Shown piece after piece: positions 17,457 through 25,576 of a DNA stretch of 64,000 nt. This DNA is from Sphingobacterium sp. UBA5670 (GTDB lineage: Bacteria; Bacteroidota; Bacteroidia; Sphingobacteriales; Sphingobacteriaceae): NCBI RefSeq assembly GCF_002420705.1, contig NZ_DIIM01000010.1:184163-248162 (forward strand), in the 5' to 3' direction. The notes under the pieces were generated by a model that was given only the letters and a program-made list of their open reading frames with translations, was not told the origin of the DNA and searched no databases. The position numbers and the translations under genes were made by a program. How positions within the stretch are numbered: position 1 is the stretch's first letter; every line of letters starts with the position of its first letter.

Positions 17457-17933
17457 TTATTTTATTGGTTCGGCATCCACAATCTGAATTTCAGCATTGC
17501 CCTTAAGTGGATCTTTGGTAAAGATCATTTTTCCCTTTAATTTAATCGGATCTTCGGAGAATTTGATTGCACCGCCTTTTAACGTCACTTCAACCATCGG
17601 CGGTATGCCATTGGAACCGCAGAATTGGCATTGCATAACAGGCAACACAGACATCATAAAGTTTTTGTGATTTCTGCCGCTGTGGAGTGGAACCATATAA
17701 CCAGGTAATTCAACTGTTTTATTTTCAAGCGCTTTGAGTTCTTTTGGATAGAAAGGAGTATATACTTTCTTTGCCCCATTATAAGTTACTTTATAAGCCA
17801 TCTTATCGATAGCTTCCCATGTTTTGTTCATCATAGGTGTATGGTCCGGAACATCCGGATTGCTGCCTATTTGAGCTTGGGATTGTAGCGTACAAAATAC
17901 TATAAATATGAATACTGAGATTATTTTTTTCAT
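17457..17933 (-). CDS. DUF3299-like exported protein
   Basis: A 158-residue protein with a cleavable signal peptide (cleavage near SQAQ). The core resembles DUF3299: LPGYMVPLHSGRNHKNFMM followed by a cysteine pair (CQFCG) and PPMVEVTLKGG. It lacks any membrane helix after the signal and is expected in the periplasm. It is 70 bases downstream of the FtsX-type permease gene on the same strand. From established knowledge, DUF3299 proteins co-occur with such an ABC pair in the zinc-regulated zrgABCDE cluster described in Vibrio; a similar metal-linked role here is inference. The paired cysteines could bind metal. Confidence 0.7.
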   Translation of the reverse strand: MKKIISVFIFIVFCTLQSQAQIGSNPDVPDHTPMMNKTWEAIDKMAYKVTYNGAKKVYTPFYPKELKALENKTVELPGYMVPLHSGRNHKNFMMSVLPVMQCQFCGSNGIPPMVEVTLKGGAIKFSEDPIKLKGKMIFTKDPLKGNAEIQIVDAEPIK

Positions 17934-18003
17934 TGCTAATTTTATTGTTAAGAGTCGAGAAGTTATTTGATGATTCTTTGTTCCTGAACGTTGATTTTAA
18001 AAT

Positions 18004-19371
18004 TTACTTATTTGATAGAGTTCCAGAAATACTTGTCCTGTAGGCTTTGATTGCTGGAATAAGTGCAGCAAAGATACCGATTATACAGGCAACAAGCAAA
18101 AACACCAATTCTTTGGGATGGAGTTTAAAGGCCTCGATGAAATCTGCACTCTGACTTGTTTGATTACTGATATAGTAGAGTGCCAAATGTGCCATGATTA
18201 GTCCGACTAATCCGCCAACAATTGTAATTGTTAGGCCTTCAAGGAGAACAATAGTCAGGAGTTTTCCCTTCGAAGCTCCCAGCGTACGCATAATAGCAAG
18301 ATCATATTTGCGCTGCTTTAACGCGTTGTATAGATTAATAAAGACGCTTAAGCCGGCAATGAGCATAATCACATAGGCAAGTATCGATAAAGAATCTATC
18401 CCTACACCTAATAGCGAAAATAGACGGGTACTTTCCATAGCGGGAGATGCCGCCTGCATGTCTGTTTGTTGATCAATCAATTTTGGTAATATGCCGATTG
18501 CTGCGGGTGATTGATACTTTACCAAAATGGCTGTTATTTCTAAGCCGCTTTGCTTCATCATGTCTGCGCCAATAGATTTCACAAATACGCCTTCCTCTTC
18601 GTGTTCAGTATGATCAGCATGGTTGTGCTGCTCTTTTTCGGCAACGATATCTTCACCATGATGATGGAGGTGAGCGTTGACAGTCTCTTCTCTGTCCTCT
18701 TCACGTTCACGAAGTTCTTTCTGTAGTGAGGTTTCTTCGTGGTCATGTGTATGTGCTATCCCATGGACATCCCAGACACTTTCTAAATTAGTTAAGATTA
18801 GGTTATCCGTAATGTTGTTATTATGCTTTAAAATGCCAACAATAGTAAAAGGATGTTCATCATGATGATGACCATCTTTGCTCAAACCATGTGAACTATG
18901 AATTTGATCACCTATTTTGAGCTGCTGTTTTTTTGCAACCTGGTCACCAATGACTGCTTCAAAATTATTTTGCCAGATACGGCCTTCACCAATAGATGTT
19001 TCATAGATGGAAAGGAAAGAAGAATCCGTTCCGACGATACGGTGTCCCTTGAAATTGTCACCTAAAGATAAAGGCACCGCTAGCCGGACAAGTGGATTTT
19101 GACGTAATGGATCCAGTTCATCCAGCGGAATGTTGCCTGTTGGGTTGTCGATATGATAAACACTAGATAGGATCAACTGAAGAGGACTTCCTTTTGCGCC
19201 GACGACTAAATCAATATTTTTACTGTTATTGTCAAGCTGCTTTTCAAAAGTTTCTCCTGTAATTGAAAGCACGGCAAGGATGGAAATTCCAAACGCCGTA
19301 AGTAGTATACTTAGAAAGACCGAGCCAAACTGTCTACTTAAATTTTTCCAAACCAATTGTATCGTGTTCAT
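18004..19371 (-). CDS. FtsX/MacB-type ABC transporter permease with histidine-rich insert
   Basis: A 455-residue permease: an N-terminal membrane helix (about 17-38), a large periplasmic domain, and three C-terminal helices (about 330-355, 380-400, 425-445) in the FtsX arrangement with LGASKGKLLTIVLLEGL. Within the periplasmic domain, stretches near residues 168-178 (KDGHHHDEH) and 207-265 (HTHDHEE, HLHHHGED, HNHADHTEHEEE) are unusually rich in His, Asp and Glu, as in zinc- or nickel-handling proteins. Together with the adjacent ATPase it forms a LolCDE/MacB-like mechanotransmission transporter rather than a classic importer. The substrate is unknown; the insert points to divalent metal sensing or binding. 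Confidence 0.87.
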   Translation of the reverse strand: MNTIQLVWKNLSRQFGSVFLSILLTAFGISILAVLSITGETFEKQLDNNSKNIDLVVGAKGSPLQLILSSVYHIDNPTGNIPLDELDPLRQNPLVRLAVPLSLGDNFKGHRIVGTDSSFLSIYETSIGEGRIWQNNFEAVIGDQVAKKQQLKIGDQIHSSHGLSKDGHHHDEHPFTIVGILKHNNNITDNLILTNLESVWDVHGIAHTHDHEETSLQKELREREEDREETVNAHLHHHGEDIVAEKEQHNHADHTEHEEEGVFVKSIGADMMKQSGLEITAILVKYQSPAAIGILPKLIDQQTDMQAASPAMESTRLFSLLGVGIDSLSILAYVIMLIAGLSVFINLYNALKQRKYDLAIMRTLGASKGKLLTIVLLEGLTITIVGGLVGLIMAHLALYYISNQTSQSADFIEAFKLHPKELVFLLVACIIGIFAALIPAIKAYRTSISGTLSNK

Positions 19372-19417
19372 AGCAGATTTTAAAACTAAAGGGTGACGCG
19401 TAAATGAAAGTAAAAAA

Positions 19418-20059
19418 TTATTTTAAAAGGTACATTTTGGAGAACTGATCTTTTATTCTCTTATCGTGTGTTGTGATCAATAAAGTTGAACCGGCAGTAT
19501 CAGCTATCGATAAAAGGAGTTCTAATACCCTATGGGTATTGTTGTCGTCCAATGCAGCCGTTGGCTCATCAGCAATCAATAAGGCCGGTTTATTGATAAT
19601 ACTGCGCGCAATAGCGCCACGCTGCAGTTGGCCGCGGCTCAATTCGTTTGGATAAGCGTTACTTTTTTCCTCCAATTGCAGCTGTTTAAGGATGATATTG
19701 ATAGCGCTTGTATCTACCTTTTTTCCGGCCAAGGACTGCGCCAATTTAATATTTTCTAATAACGTTAAATTTCTCAGAAGATGGGCCTCTTGAAATATGA
19801 AACCAATATACTGAGACCTGAACTGATCCAGTTTACTGTTGGATAACAAGGATAGATTTTGACTATTTATGCTGACCTGACCTGTTTCTGGCCTTGACAA
19901 GCCGCCAAGGATATTAAGTAGTGTTGTTTTTCCAGAACCTGAATCTCCTAATAATAGTGTATGTTGACCTTTTTCGATGTAAATATCTGGAAATTCAATT
20001 GGCGCTGAATTTGGATACTGAAATGATAACTGTGTAGTCGATACGATTGGAGTGCTCAT
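19418..20059 (-). CDS. LolD/MacB-type ABC transporter ATP-binding protein
   Basis: A 213-residue ATPase with Walker A GDSGSGKTTLLN (about 37-48), Q loop FIFQEAHLL, Walker B LLIADEPTAALD and switch His in LLITTHDKR. The signature motif reads LSRGQLQRGAIAR, with Arg where LSGGQ has the first Gly, a variation also seen in other LolD-like proteins. It is the first gene of the reverse operon and works with the His-rich permease downstream. A 42-bp perfect palindrome lies 44 bases upstream of its start and is placed to control the operon. Confidence 0.9.
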   Translation of the reverse strand: MSTPIVSTTQLSFQYPNSAPIEFPDIYIEKGQHTLLLGDSGSGKTTLLNILGGLSRPETGQVSINSQNLSLLSNSKLDQFRSQYIGFIFQEAHLLRNLTLLENIKLAQSLAGKKVDTSAINIILKQLQLEEKSNAYPNELSRGQLQRGAIARSIINKPALLIADEPTAALDDNNTHRVLELLLSIADTAGSTLLITTHDKRIKDQFSKMYLLK

Positions 20060-20102
20060 GGGAATCAGAAATTGAAAATATATTCAAACTTAGATAAATT
20101 GC

Positions 20103-20144
20103 TTTTTATATGCAATATAATTGCAATTATATTGCATATAAAAA
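20103..20144. promoter_or_regulatory. 42-bp perfect palindrome, candidate operator of the ABC operon
   Basis: The left half begins TTTTTATATGCAATATAATT and the right half is its exact complement, centred between 20123 and 20124. It can be read as two overlapping TGCAAT-N3-ATTGCA units that share the central TTGCAA. Overlapping dyads of this size are typical of Fur/Zur- or MarR-family dimers. It lies 44 bases upstream of the ABC ATPase start. The flanking T and A runs would also let it form a terminator-like hairpin, but no gene ends nearby. Confidence 0.6.
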
Positions 20145-20237
20145 ATGATTTATGGTGCTGAGCCTCAAATTGCCGCCGGAAAGGTTGCCGATTTCCTCGG
20201 TATCCTGTTGTATCACGGGCCTTTAAGTAACTACTAG
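20145..20237 (+). other. 30-codon open frame, possible gene remnant or small peptide
   Basis: ATG at 20145 directly after the palindrome, TAG at 20235. The peptide begins MIYGAEPQIAAGKVADFLG and continues ILLYHGPLSNY. Base composition is clearly richer in G+C than the intergenic DNA around it, as in coding DNA. ILLYHGPLSN recalls the start of the helix-turn-helix in winged-helix regulators, so it might be the N-terminal remnant of a lost regulator; this is speculative. Confidence 0.25.
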
Positions 20238-20410
20238 ATGTTGTATATTAAGATCTAGGGTATAAAAATAACCTAATTGTGTTAATAAATTAAGTGCTTA
20301 ATAATTTTCTTACACTTCATTAATATAATCTCCATGCAAACAGCTCTGATATTACGCTGAAAGGCAATTAACACTCTTTTTTGCTGAAAATCGAAAAAAA
20401 CTGATTGTTG

Positions 20411-20427
20411 GTAACATTAAATTAACA
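20411..20427 (+). promoter_or_regulatory. PhoP-box-like direct repeat before the TonB receptor gene
   Basis: GTAACA-N5-TTAACA with an 11-base period, as in the TTHACA-N5-TTHACA repeats bound by B. subtilis PhoP. The surrounding 19 bases (20408-20426) differ at one position from a site at 52412-52430 before a PhoB-like regulator gene. Confidence 0.45.
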
Positions 20428-20510
20428 ACTGATTCATGTAATGGTAATTTGTTGTTAATGTTAACCTAATATTCTGCTAATAGCTTTGCAGAAACAAAAA
20501 AACAAATAAA

Positions 20511-23312
20511 TTGAAACCACAATTACAACTTAAAGGAATCGCTGCTGCCATGACGCTCGTAGTAGCTGCATCAACAACAGTTTATGCGCAAAGTAGTGGG
20601 AAGTTAATGGGGACTATTACTAACAGTAAGACTGGCGAAACAATCACCGGAGTAACTGTTCGTATTTTAGGAACATCAAGGGGTGGAAGTTCTGATGTAT
20701 CCGGAAAGTACAGTATTCCAGCTTTACCGGCAGGTAAGTATACTGTAGAGTATATTTACGTTGGTTACTCGACAAAGCAAGTTACGGAGGTTGAGATTAA
20801 AGCGAATGATCTGACCAATTTAGATATCGTTCTTGATAATTCAGAAGGACAAGTGTTAGATCAAGTTGTTGTTACAGGATCTTTTAAGAAGGAATCTATC
20901 GGTGCCTTGTATTCGCAACAAAAAAATAGTGCATTGATTTCTGATGGTATTTCAAGTGAGCAGATCAGAAGATCACCAGATAAAAATACTTCCGAAGCCT
21001 TGCGTCGTGTCAGTGGTACGACAATTCAAGATAATAAGTTTGTGATCGTTCGCGGTTTGAGTGACCGCTACAATGTCGCGATGATGGATGGTTCCGTATT
21101 ACCAAGTACAGAAGCCAATCGTCGTGCATTTTCATTTGATATTATTCCATCGGCTTTAATTGATAAGATTACAATTTCGAAGACTGCAACACCTGATCTT
21201 CCTGCGGACTTTGCTGGGGGAGCAGTTCAAATTTCTACAAAAGATATTCCAGATCGAAATTTTGTCTCTTTCGGCTTGGGATATGGTTATAATACTGCGT
21301 CGACATTTAAAGATTTCTTACAAACTAAAAAGAACGTTCAAAATTATTTAGGTTTTGATGATGGATCAAGTCAGTTGGCTAAGAATTTTCCCTCTCGGGC
21401 AGATGTTGATGGACAGCTATCTCAAAAATGGCAAAGACTGGCGCTAAAATCACTTCCAAATGATTTTGGTATCCAGACAAAAAGTGCGTTGCCTTCACAG
21501 GCATACCAATTTTCTTTGGGACGTGTAAAACAATTCGAAGATAATAGTCGTTTTGGAGCTTTATTTTCTGTAAACTATCGTAATTCGCAAAATATTTTGC
21601 CAAATATTGAGCGCAATTGGTTTACCTATGATTATCGGGATCAACAATACAAGTTCTCTACTAATTTAGGGGCCTTAGCGAATTTTGGTTATACATTTGG
21701 AAAGAATAAAATAACTTGGAAAAACTTGTACAATCGAACTTATGATAACACATATACGGAACGATATGGAACAGACGGTAGCTCATCTTCCATTAACAAG
21801 TTTTATGCATATGACTTGATGCAAAAATCCCTGTTTAAATCTACTCTAGATGGCGAGCATGTATTGAGTGATAAAAATGATAAGATAAAATGGACGGCGT
21901 CTTGGAGTAATATCGGTAATAACCAACCTAATCAGACCAAAATAAATTATCAAAAGCATGAAGATTACGCAAATGATCCTTCTGTTCCATATCTTGCAAA
22001 TTTAACTACTGTTGGTAAAGCAAATTCAAGACTGTTTGCAGATCTGAACGAGAATATTTTTTCAGGTGAAGCTAGTTATTCAACACCTTTAAATTTCTTG
22101 AGCGCACCAAGTACTTTAAAAGCCGGTCTGGGATCGCAGTTTAGGAAACGTAATTTTGATGCAAGGTTTGTAGGGTTTGAGTTAAATACTTTGGCTATAA
22201 CCGGTGATGAACAAACACGTATCCTTCAATTGGCTCCAGATCAGATTTTTTCACCTACATTGATTGATCAGAACGTTTATAAATTTGGCGAAGTGAAAGG
22301 GGACGGAGATATCTATAATGCAAAATCATTGTCGAGCTTTGGTTATTTAATGATGGACCAAAAATTTGCGGACAAGTTTAGGGTTGTATACGGTTTAAGA
22401 GTTGAAAATTACAATGTAAAGGTAGATGCTTTGCGGATATTGTCGGGAAAAATTGAGAAAAGCGTTGATGATACTAAGCTGGATTTCTTGCCGTCAGTTA
22501 ATATGACTTATAGTTTGACTCCAAAAACCAATATCAGAGCGTCATATTATCGTACATTGGCACGACCTGAATTTAGGGAGTTAGCTCCATTCTCGTTCTA
22601 TGATTTTGAGAATATGGGGATGATTATTGGAAATGAGAAATTAAAACGAAGCTCCATTAACAATGCAGATTTACGTTTCGAATATTATCCTTCTGCCGGT
22701 GAAATTCTATCCGTGTCTGCTTTTTATAAAGGTTTTACAGATGCGATAGAACCGTTTCGTTACGATGTGAATTCAACACCAGATATCAGTTATTTCAATA
22801 CACCTAAAGCAGACCTATATGGCATTGAGGTGGAAGCGCGTAAAAATTTAAGCTTTATTAACGAACAGGAATTCTTGAAAAATACAATCGCTTATTTGAA
22901 TGTTTCTTTGGTACATTCTAAAGTAAAAAACCCTACTGATTTGGATTATATCGATAAGTCGAGACCGATGGTAGGGCAATCTCCTTATGTGATAAATGCG
23001 GGATTACAACATTCTGCACTCGATAATAAGTTAAGCGTCAACATCCTTTATAATAGAATAGGTAAGCGCATTACTCAAGCCAGTGGTATTCGCTTTGCAA
23101 GTACTTGGGAAGCGCCTCGGAATGTGTTGGATTTTCAAGTTGGTTATAAGGTCCTAAAGGGCAAAGGAGAGGTTAAACTCAATGCAGGCGATATTCTAAA
23201 TAATGCAATTAATGTTTATTATGATAATAAACAATTAAACATACCTAATGAAACTAGTTTTAAATATAAGCCAGGTTCAAACTATTCATTGTCATTTAAT
23301 TATACATTTTAG
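20511..23312 (+). CDS. TonB-dependent outer-membrane receptor with CarboxypepD-like N-terminal domain
   Basis: A 933-residue receptor. A signal peptide (about 1-26, ending TTVYAQ) precedes a carboxypeptidase-regulatory-like domain (about 30-110), a plug (about 118-240, with VIVRGLSDRYNVAMMDG and TATPDLPADFAGGAV) and a beta-barrel ending in SLSFNYTF, the aromatic end typical of outer-membrane barrels. The start is a TTG at 20511, chosen because the signal peptide begins there and no suitable ATG precedes it. It has no STN domain and no sigma/FecR genes beside it, unlike its paralogue at 35607. The next gene encodes a beta-helix lipoprotein. The ligand is unknown; the Pho-like repeat upstream suggests induction by phosphate limitation. 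Confidence 0.9.
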   Translation: MKPQLQLKGIAAAMTLVVAASTTVYAQSSGKLMGTITNSKTGETITGVTVRILGTSRGGSSDVSGKYSIPALPAGKYTVEYIYVGYSTKQVTEVEIKANDLTNLDIVLDNSEGQVLDQVVVTGSFKKESIGALYSQQKNSALISDGISSEQIRRSPDKNTSEALRRVSGTTIQDNKFVIVRGLSDRYNVAMMDGSVLPSTEANRRAFSFDIIPSALIDKITISKTATPDLPADFAGGAVQISTKDIPDRNFVSFGLGYGYNTASTFKDFLQTKKNVQNYLGFDDGSSQLAKNFPSRADVDGQLSQKWQRLALKSLPNDFGIQTKSALPSQAYQFSLGRVKQFEDNSRFGALFSVNYRNSQNILPNIERNWFTYDYRDQQYKFSTNLGALANFGYTFGKNKITWKNLYNRTYDNTYTERYGTDGSSSSINKFYAYDLMQKSLFKSTLDGEHVLSDKNDKIKWTASWSNIGNNQPNQTKINYQKHEDYANDPSVPYLANLTTVGKANSRLFADLNENIFSGEASYSTPLNFLSAPSTLKAGLGSQFRKRNFDARFVGFELNTLAITGDEQTRILQLAPDQIFSPTLIDQNVYKFGEVKGDGDIYNAKSLSSFGYLMMDQKFADKFRVVYGLRVENYNVKVDALRILSGKIEKSVDDTKLDFLPSVNMTYSLTPKTNIRASYYRTLARPEFRELAPFSFYDFENMGMIIGNEKLKRSSINNADLRFEYYPSAGEILSVSAFYKGFTDAIEPFRYDVNSTPDISYFNTPKADLYGIEVEARKNLSFINEQEFLKNTIAYLNVSLVHSKVKNPTDLDYIDKSRPMVGQSPYVINAGLQHSALDNKLSVNILYNRIGKRITQASGIRFASTWEAPRNVLDFQVGYKVLKGKGEVKLNAGDILNNAINVYYDNKQLNIPNETSFKYKPGSNYSLSFNYTF

Positions 23313-23393
23313 ATCATAATAAAAAATTAACAAGAATTTAATTTCAAGGTTAAAGTAATTGAATTTATTTGTACAGTATATAAAACTTATAAA

Positions 23394-24854
23394 ATGAAAA
23401 AAAGATTTTTATTCTTATCCTTATCTGCATTGTTACTTGCAGGAGCATGTAAAGAAACTACAATTACAGATAATGGTGACGGAACAGAAACTCCGACTAA
23501 TCCAGTAAATGAAAATGTGGTCGAAATTTCAGGCGAAATAACAAGTAATACCACTTGGACATCCGATAAAATTTATGTGTTAAAAGGGTTTGTGTTTGTA
23601 TCTAATAGTGCTACCTTAACGATTCAACCTGGTACCATTATCAAAGGTGATAAGGCAACTAAAGGAACATTGACGATCACACGTGGAGCAAAAATCAATG
23701 CTGTTGGAACGGTTGATAAACCAATTGTATTTACCTCCGGCTTGACGGCAGGTGCTCGTTCTCATGGAGACTGGGGTGGCGTTATTGTACTTGGTAAAGC
23801 GCCTGTTAACCAGGGAAATGATGTTAAAATTGAAGGCGGTTTGACAGCTCCAACAGGTAAAGATGACAAAAACTATATCTATTATGGTGGTACTGATGCA
23901 GCTGACAATTCTGGAACTTTAAAATATGTACGCATAGAATTTGGAGGAATTCCTTTCTCTCCAGATAATGAGATCAATGGATTGACTTTAGGTGGTGTTG
24001 GTAGTGGAACAACATTAGATTATATTCAGGTATATCGCTCTGGAGACGATGCTTTCGAATGGTTTGGTGGTACTGTCAATGCAAAACACTTATTGGCGAT
24101 AGGTACATGGGATGATGATTTTGATACGGATTTTGGTTACTCTGGAAATGTTCAATTTGCAGTGTCTCAACGTGCTAATGCAGCAGCTGACGTTTCACAA
24201 TCCAATGGTTTTGAATCGGATAATAACGGTAGCGGAACTGATCAGACACCAAAGACATCTGCTGTTTTTTCAAATGTATCTATCATAGGCCCGATTTCCA
24301 AAGATGGATTTACACCAAATGCGAATTTCCAACATGGTATCCAACTTCGCCGTAATTCTTCAATCAGTGTAGTAAATTCTGTGATTTCAGGATTCCCTAT
24401 CGGAATTTATGTTGATGATACAAAAGTGACTACAGCTGAATCAACGTCTAAAAATGTAGTAGACGGAAAAGCTGTATTTACTAATAATTTGTTTTACGGA
24501 AATCCAGTGGGGATCAAGACAACTTCAACAACGAGTATAGCAAGTCAAGTAGAGGCGCTAATTAAAGCTAATAATACTTTTGAGAATAAAATGTATGCAA
24601 ATAATTTGTTTACAGCTCCTTATAATTTTGGAAAAGACTTCTCTAGTACGCCGGCAAATCCAAACTTTACGTTATCAACCGGATCAGCTGCAGCTACGGG
24701 AGCAAGCTTTACAAATGCTAAAGTTTCAGGAAGTTTCTTCGATAAGGTAGCTTATCGAGGTGCATTTGGAACAGAGGATTGGACAGCAGGTTGGACTCAT
24801 TTTGATCCACAGTCATTAAATTACACAACTCCAGGTAGAGTTACTCAAAATTAA
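23394..24854 (+). CDS. beta-helix lipoprotein, partner of the TonB receptor
   Basis: A 486-residue lipoprotein (lipobox AGAC, lipid Cys about 19). After a short Thr/Asn linker the sequence has the repeating short-strand pattern of a right-handed parallel beta-helix, for example ATLTIQPGTIIKGD, GTLTITRGAKINAVG, ADNSGTLKYVRIEFGG, NEINGLTLGGVGSGTTLDYI and FGGTVNAKHLLAIG, then an acidic turn WDDDFDTDFGYSG that could bind a cation. Similar proteins are often encoded next to receptors of this type in Bacteroidota and are poorly characterised. It follows the receptor after 81 bases and ends at an intrinsic terminator. A close paralogue lies at 39238. Confidence 0.82.
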   Translation: MKKRFLFLSLSALLLAGACKETTITDNGDGTETPTNPVNENVVEISGEITSNTTWTSDKIYVLKGFVFVSNSATLTIQPGTIIKGDKATKGTLTITRGAKINAVGTVDKPIVFTSGLTAGARSHGDWGGVIVLGKAPVNQGNDVKIEGGLTAPTGKDDKNYIYYGGTDAADNSGTLKYVRIEFGGIPFSPDNEINGLTLGGVGSGTTLDYIQVYRSGDDAFEWFGGTVNAKHLLAIGTWDDDFDTDFGYSGNVQFAVSQRANAAADVSQSNGFESDNNGSGTDQTPKTSAVFSNVSIIGPISKDGFTPNANFQHGIQLRRNSSISVVNSVISGFPIGIYVDDTKVTTAESTSKNVVDGKAVFTNNLFYGNPVGIKTTSTTSIASQVEALIKANNTFENKMYANNLFTAPYNFGKDFSSTPANPNFTLSTGSAAATGASFTNAKVSGSFFDKVAYRGAFGTEDWTAGWTHFDPQSLNYTTPGRVTQN

Positions 24855-24874
24855 TATCGAAAAAAATAATACGT

Positions 24875-24903
24875 AAAAAATCCTGCCTCGTGCAGGATTT
24901 TTT
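24875..24903 (+). terminator. intrinsic terminator after the beta-helix gene
   Basis: AAAAAATCCTGC pairs with GCAGGATTTTTT around the 5-nt loop CTCGT, with the T run in the right arm. It partly separates the small lipoprotein gene that follows. Confidence 0.9.
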
Positions 24904-24960
24904 GTGTAGCATATATTTTAAATAATTCGTTAAATAGTCAAATAAATTAAATTCTAAATT

Positions 24961-25398
24961 ATGAAACGAACAATCTATTTGGTTTTAATGGGTGTTTTCC
25001 TCCTTTTTGGGTGTAAAAAATCGAATGATATCAATGATCCTTCAACTTCTGGACTTCAAGTAGAAATAAAAGGAATTTCTGGCTGGGGCGAATTTGTAAA
25101 TATCAGTGTCGATCAAAATAAGACAGAGGTAAAGTATCCCGCTGGAACTACTGGCAATCCTCAAACTGTAAAAGATAAAAGCTACAAAACAAGTGAAGAC
25201 ATTTTTAGAAAGTTATCGTCATATGTCGAGACGTATGATTTAATGAACGCCAAAATTGACGAGTGTGCACGTTGTGTAGATGGAGCAGACTATGTGATTA
25301 CAGTACGATCCGGAAGTAAAAAAAATACGGTAACAATTGCAGGGCAGCGTACAGATGGGAAATATGCAGATGTACTTGATTTTATAAGCAAACTTTAG
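24961..25398 (+). CDS. small lipoprotein of unknown function
   Basis: A 145-residue lipoprotein (lipobox LFGC, lipid Cys about 18). The mature part has two mostly beta stretches (LQVEIKGISGWGEFVNISVD and YVITVRSGSKKNTVTIAG) and a cysteine pair in ECARCVDG near residue 102 that could form a disulfide or bind metal. I do not recognise a named family. Its place after the receptor and beta-helix genes matches that of the unrelated-looking lipoprotein at 40651 in the second cassette, which suggests each system carries a third, accessory lipoprotein. Confidence 0.75.
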   Translation: MKRTIYLVLMGVFLLFGCKKSNDINDPSTSGLQVEIKGISGWGEFVNISVDQNKTEVKYPAGTTGNPQTVKDKSYKTSEDIFRKLSSYVETYDLMNAKIDECARCVDGADYVITVRSGSKKNTVTIAGQRTDGKYADVLDFISKL

Positions 25399-25405
25399 AA
25401 CATAT

Positions 25406-25459
25406 AAAGCTTACTCGACTAAAAGCTTACTTGACGATATATCTTCCACCGTAAGCTTT
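25406..25459. repeat. short direct and inverted repeats
   Basis: AAAGCTTAC occurs at 25406-25414 and 25422-25430 in two near-identical 16-base units (AAAGCTTACTCGACTA / AAAGCTTACTTGACGA), and its complement GTAAGCTTT follows at 25451-25459. Either direct copy could pair with the inverted one, giving two alternative hairpins. Confidence 0.5.
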
Positions 25460-25505
25460 GATTCTACTGAAATTATAGGATAGCGATGTAAAATTTCCGA
25501 TTATC

Positions 25506-25546
25506 AATTAGAATACCAACAGTGTAAACTTGTTGGTATTCTAATT
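25506..25546. terminator. hairpin between convergent genes
   Basis: A perfect 16-bp stem (AATTAGAATACCAACA and its complement) around a 9-nt loop, between the small lipoprotein gene and the convergent transglutaminase-like gene. It has no strong T run but is well placed as a shared terminator or 3' end protector. Confidence 0.6.
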
Positions 25547-25576
25547 AATTCTGTGGAACCTTTGAAAAGGACTGTC

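Larger units (their letters stand above)
20060..20510. promoter_or_regulatory. 451-base divergent regulatory region
   Basis: This gap separates the reverse ABC operon from the forward TonB receptor gene. It holds the 42-bp palindrome at 20103-20144, a 30-codon open frame of higher GC content at 20145-20237, and, close to the receptor gene, PhoP-box-like direct repeats at 20411-20427 facing an inverted partner at about 20450-20465 (TTAACAAC at 20422 pairs with GTTGTTAA at 20451). The stretch 20240-20400 is plain AT-rich sequence in which I see nothing. Confidence 0.6.
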
